Shown piece by piece: positions 63,926 to 64,000 of a stretch of 64,000 nucleotides of DNA. Under the pieces are notes generated by a model. The model was not told where the DNA came from and made no database searches. It worked only from the letters and a program-made list of their open reading frames with translations. Position 1 is the stretch's first letter. Each line of letters begins with the position of its first letter. The translations under genes and the position numbers were made by a program. The stretch spans positions 16,346,378-16,410,377 of the forward strand of contig NC_048539.1 of NCBI RefSeq assembly GCF_902806685.2. Direction: 5' to 3'. The DNA is from Maniola hyperantus. Taxonomy: Eukaryota; Arthropoda; Insecta; Lepidoptera; Nymphalidae.

Positions 63926-64000
63926 CTGCGACAACATATTAAGGCATAAGTCTAAGCGTACGGTAAGATGCAGGTGGCGGAGCACAGCACGGTAAAGATT

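Overview
The window reads as nuclear DNA of a moth or butterfly (Lepidoptera). It is AT-rich and intron-rich. It is packed with short repeats of kinds familiar from lepidopteran genomes: non-autonomous Helitron-like elements ending in ...AGCTAG, tRNA-derived SINEs, RTE and other LINE 3' ends, and palindromic MITEs. No bacterial-style operons, rRNA genes or CRISPR arrays were seen. Species cannot be named from sequence alone.

Three host genes can be supported. (1) On the minus strand, the 5' part of a 'nose resistant to fluoxetine' (NRF-6-like) gene: signal-peptide exon 1 (39756-40395), an NRF-domain exon 2 present as three identical tandem copies (5761-6176), and exon 3 (367-500). The gene continues beyond the left edge, and intron 1 is about 33.6 kb. 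(2) On the plus strand, a complete eight-exon DUSP12/YVH1-type dual-specificity phosphatase (52991-60757, 405 aa when the first exon-7 donor is used). The exon-7 zinc-knuckle segment is tandemly repeated with a 141-bp period and each full copy carries its own splice donor. (3) On the minus strand at the right edge, the last exon of a C2H2 zinc-finger gene (63731-63925).

Layout: 1-6.2 kb, NRF exons 3 and 2 plus repeats; 6.2-39.7 kb, the giant NRF intron 1, which holds nearly every repeat family, including a LINE reverse-transcriptase ORF enclosed by about 130-bp inverted repeats (24.7-26.5 kb); 39.7-40.7 kb, NRF exon 1 and a GC-rich upstream region; 40.8-52.6 kb, intergenic repeats with two local duplications; 53-60.8 kb, DUSP12; 61-64 kb, repeats, a 35-bp minisatellite and the zinc-finger exon.

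The host genes show no evident functional link. The main points for a second look are the two independent, apparently perfect, three-copy tandem expansions of coding-exon segments, and the rich record of nested insertions with readable target sites. The latter supports assigning the ...CTAG repeats to Helitron-like elements: 5'-TC, 3' hairpin plus CTAG, A^T target, no duplication. All calls come from reading the sequence; no database search was possible.
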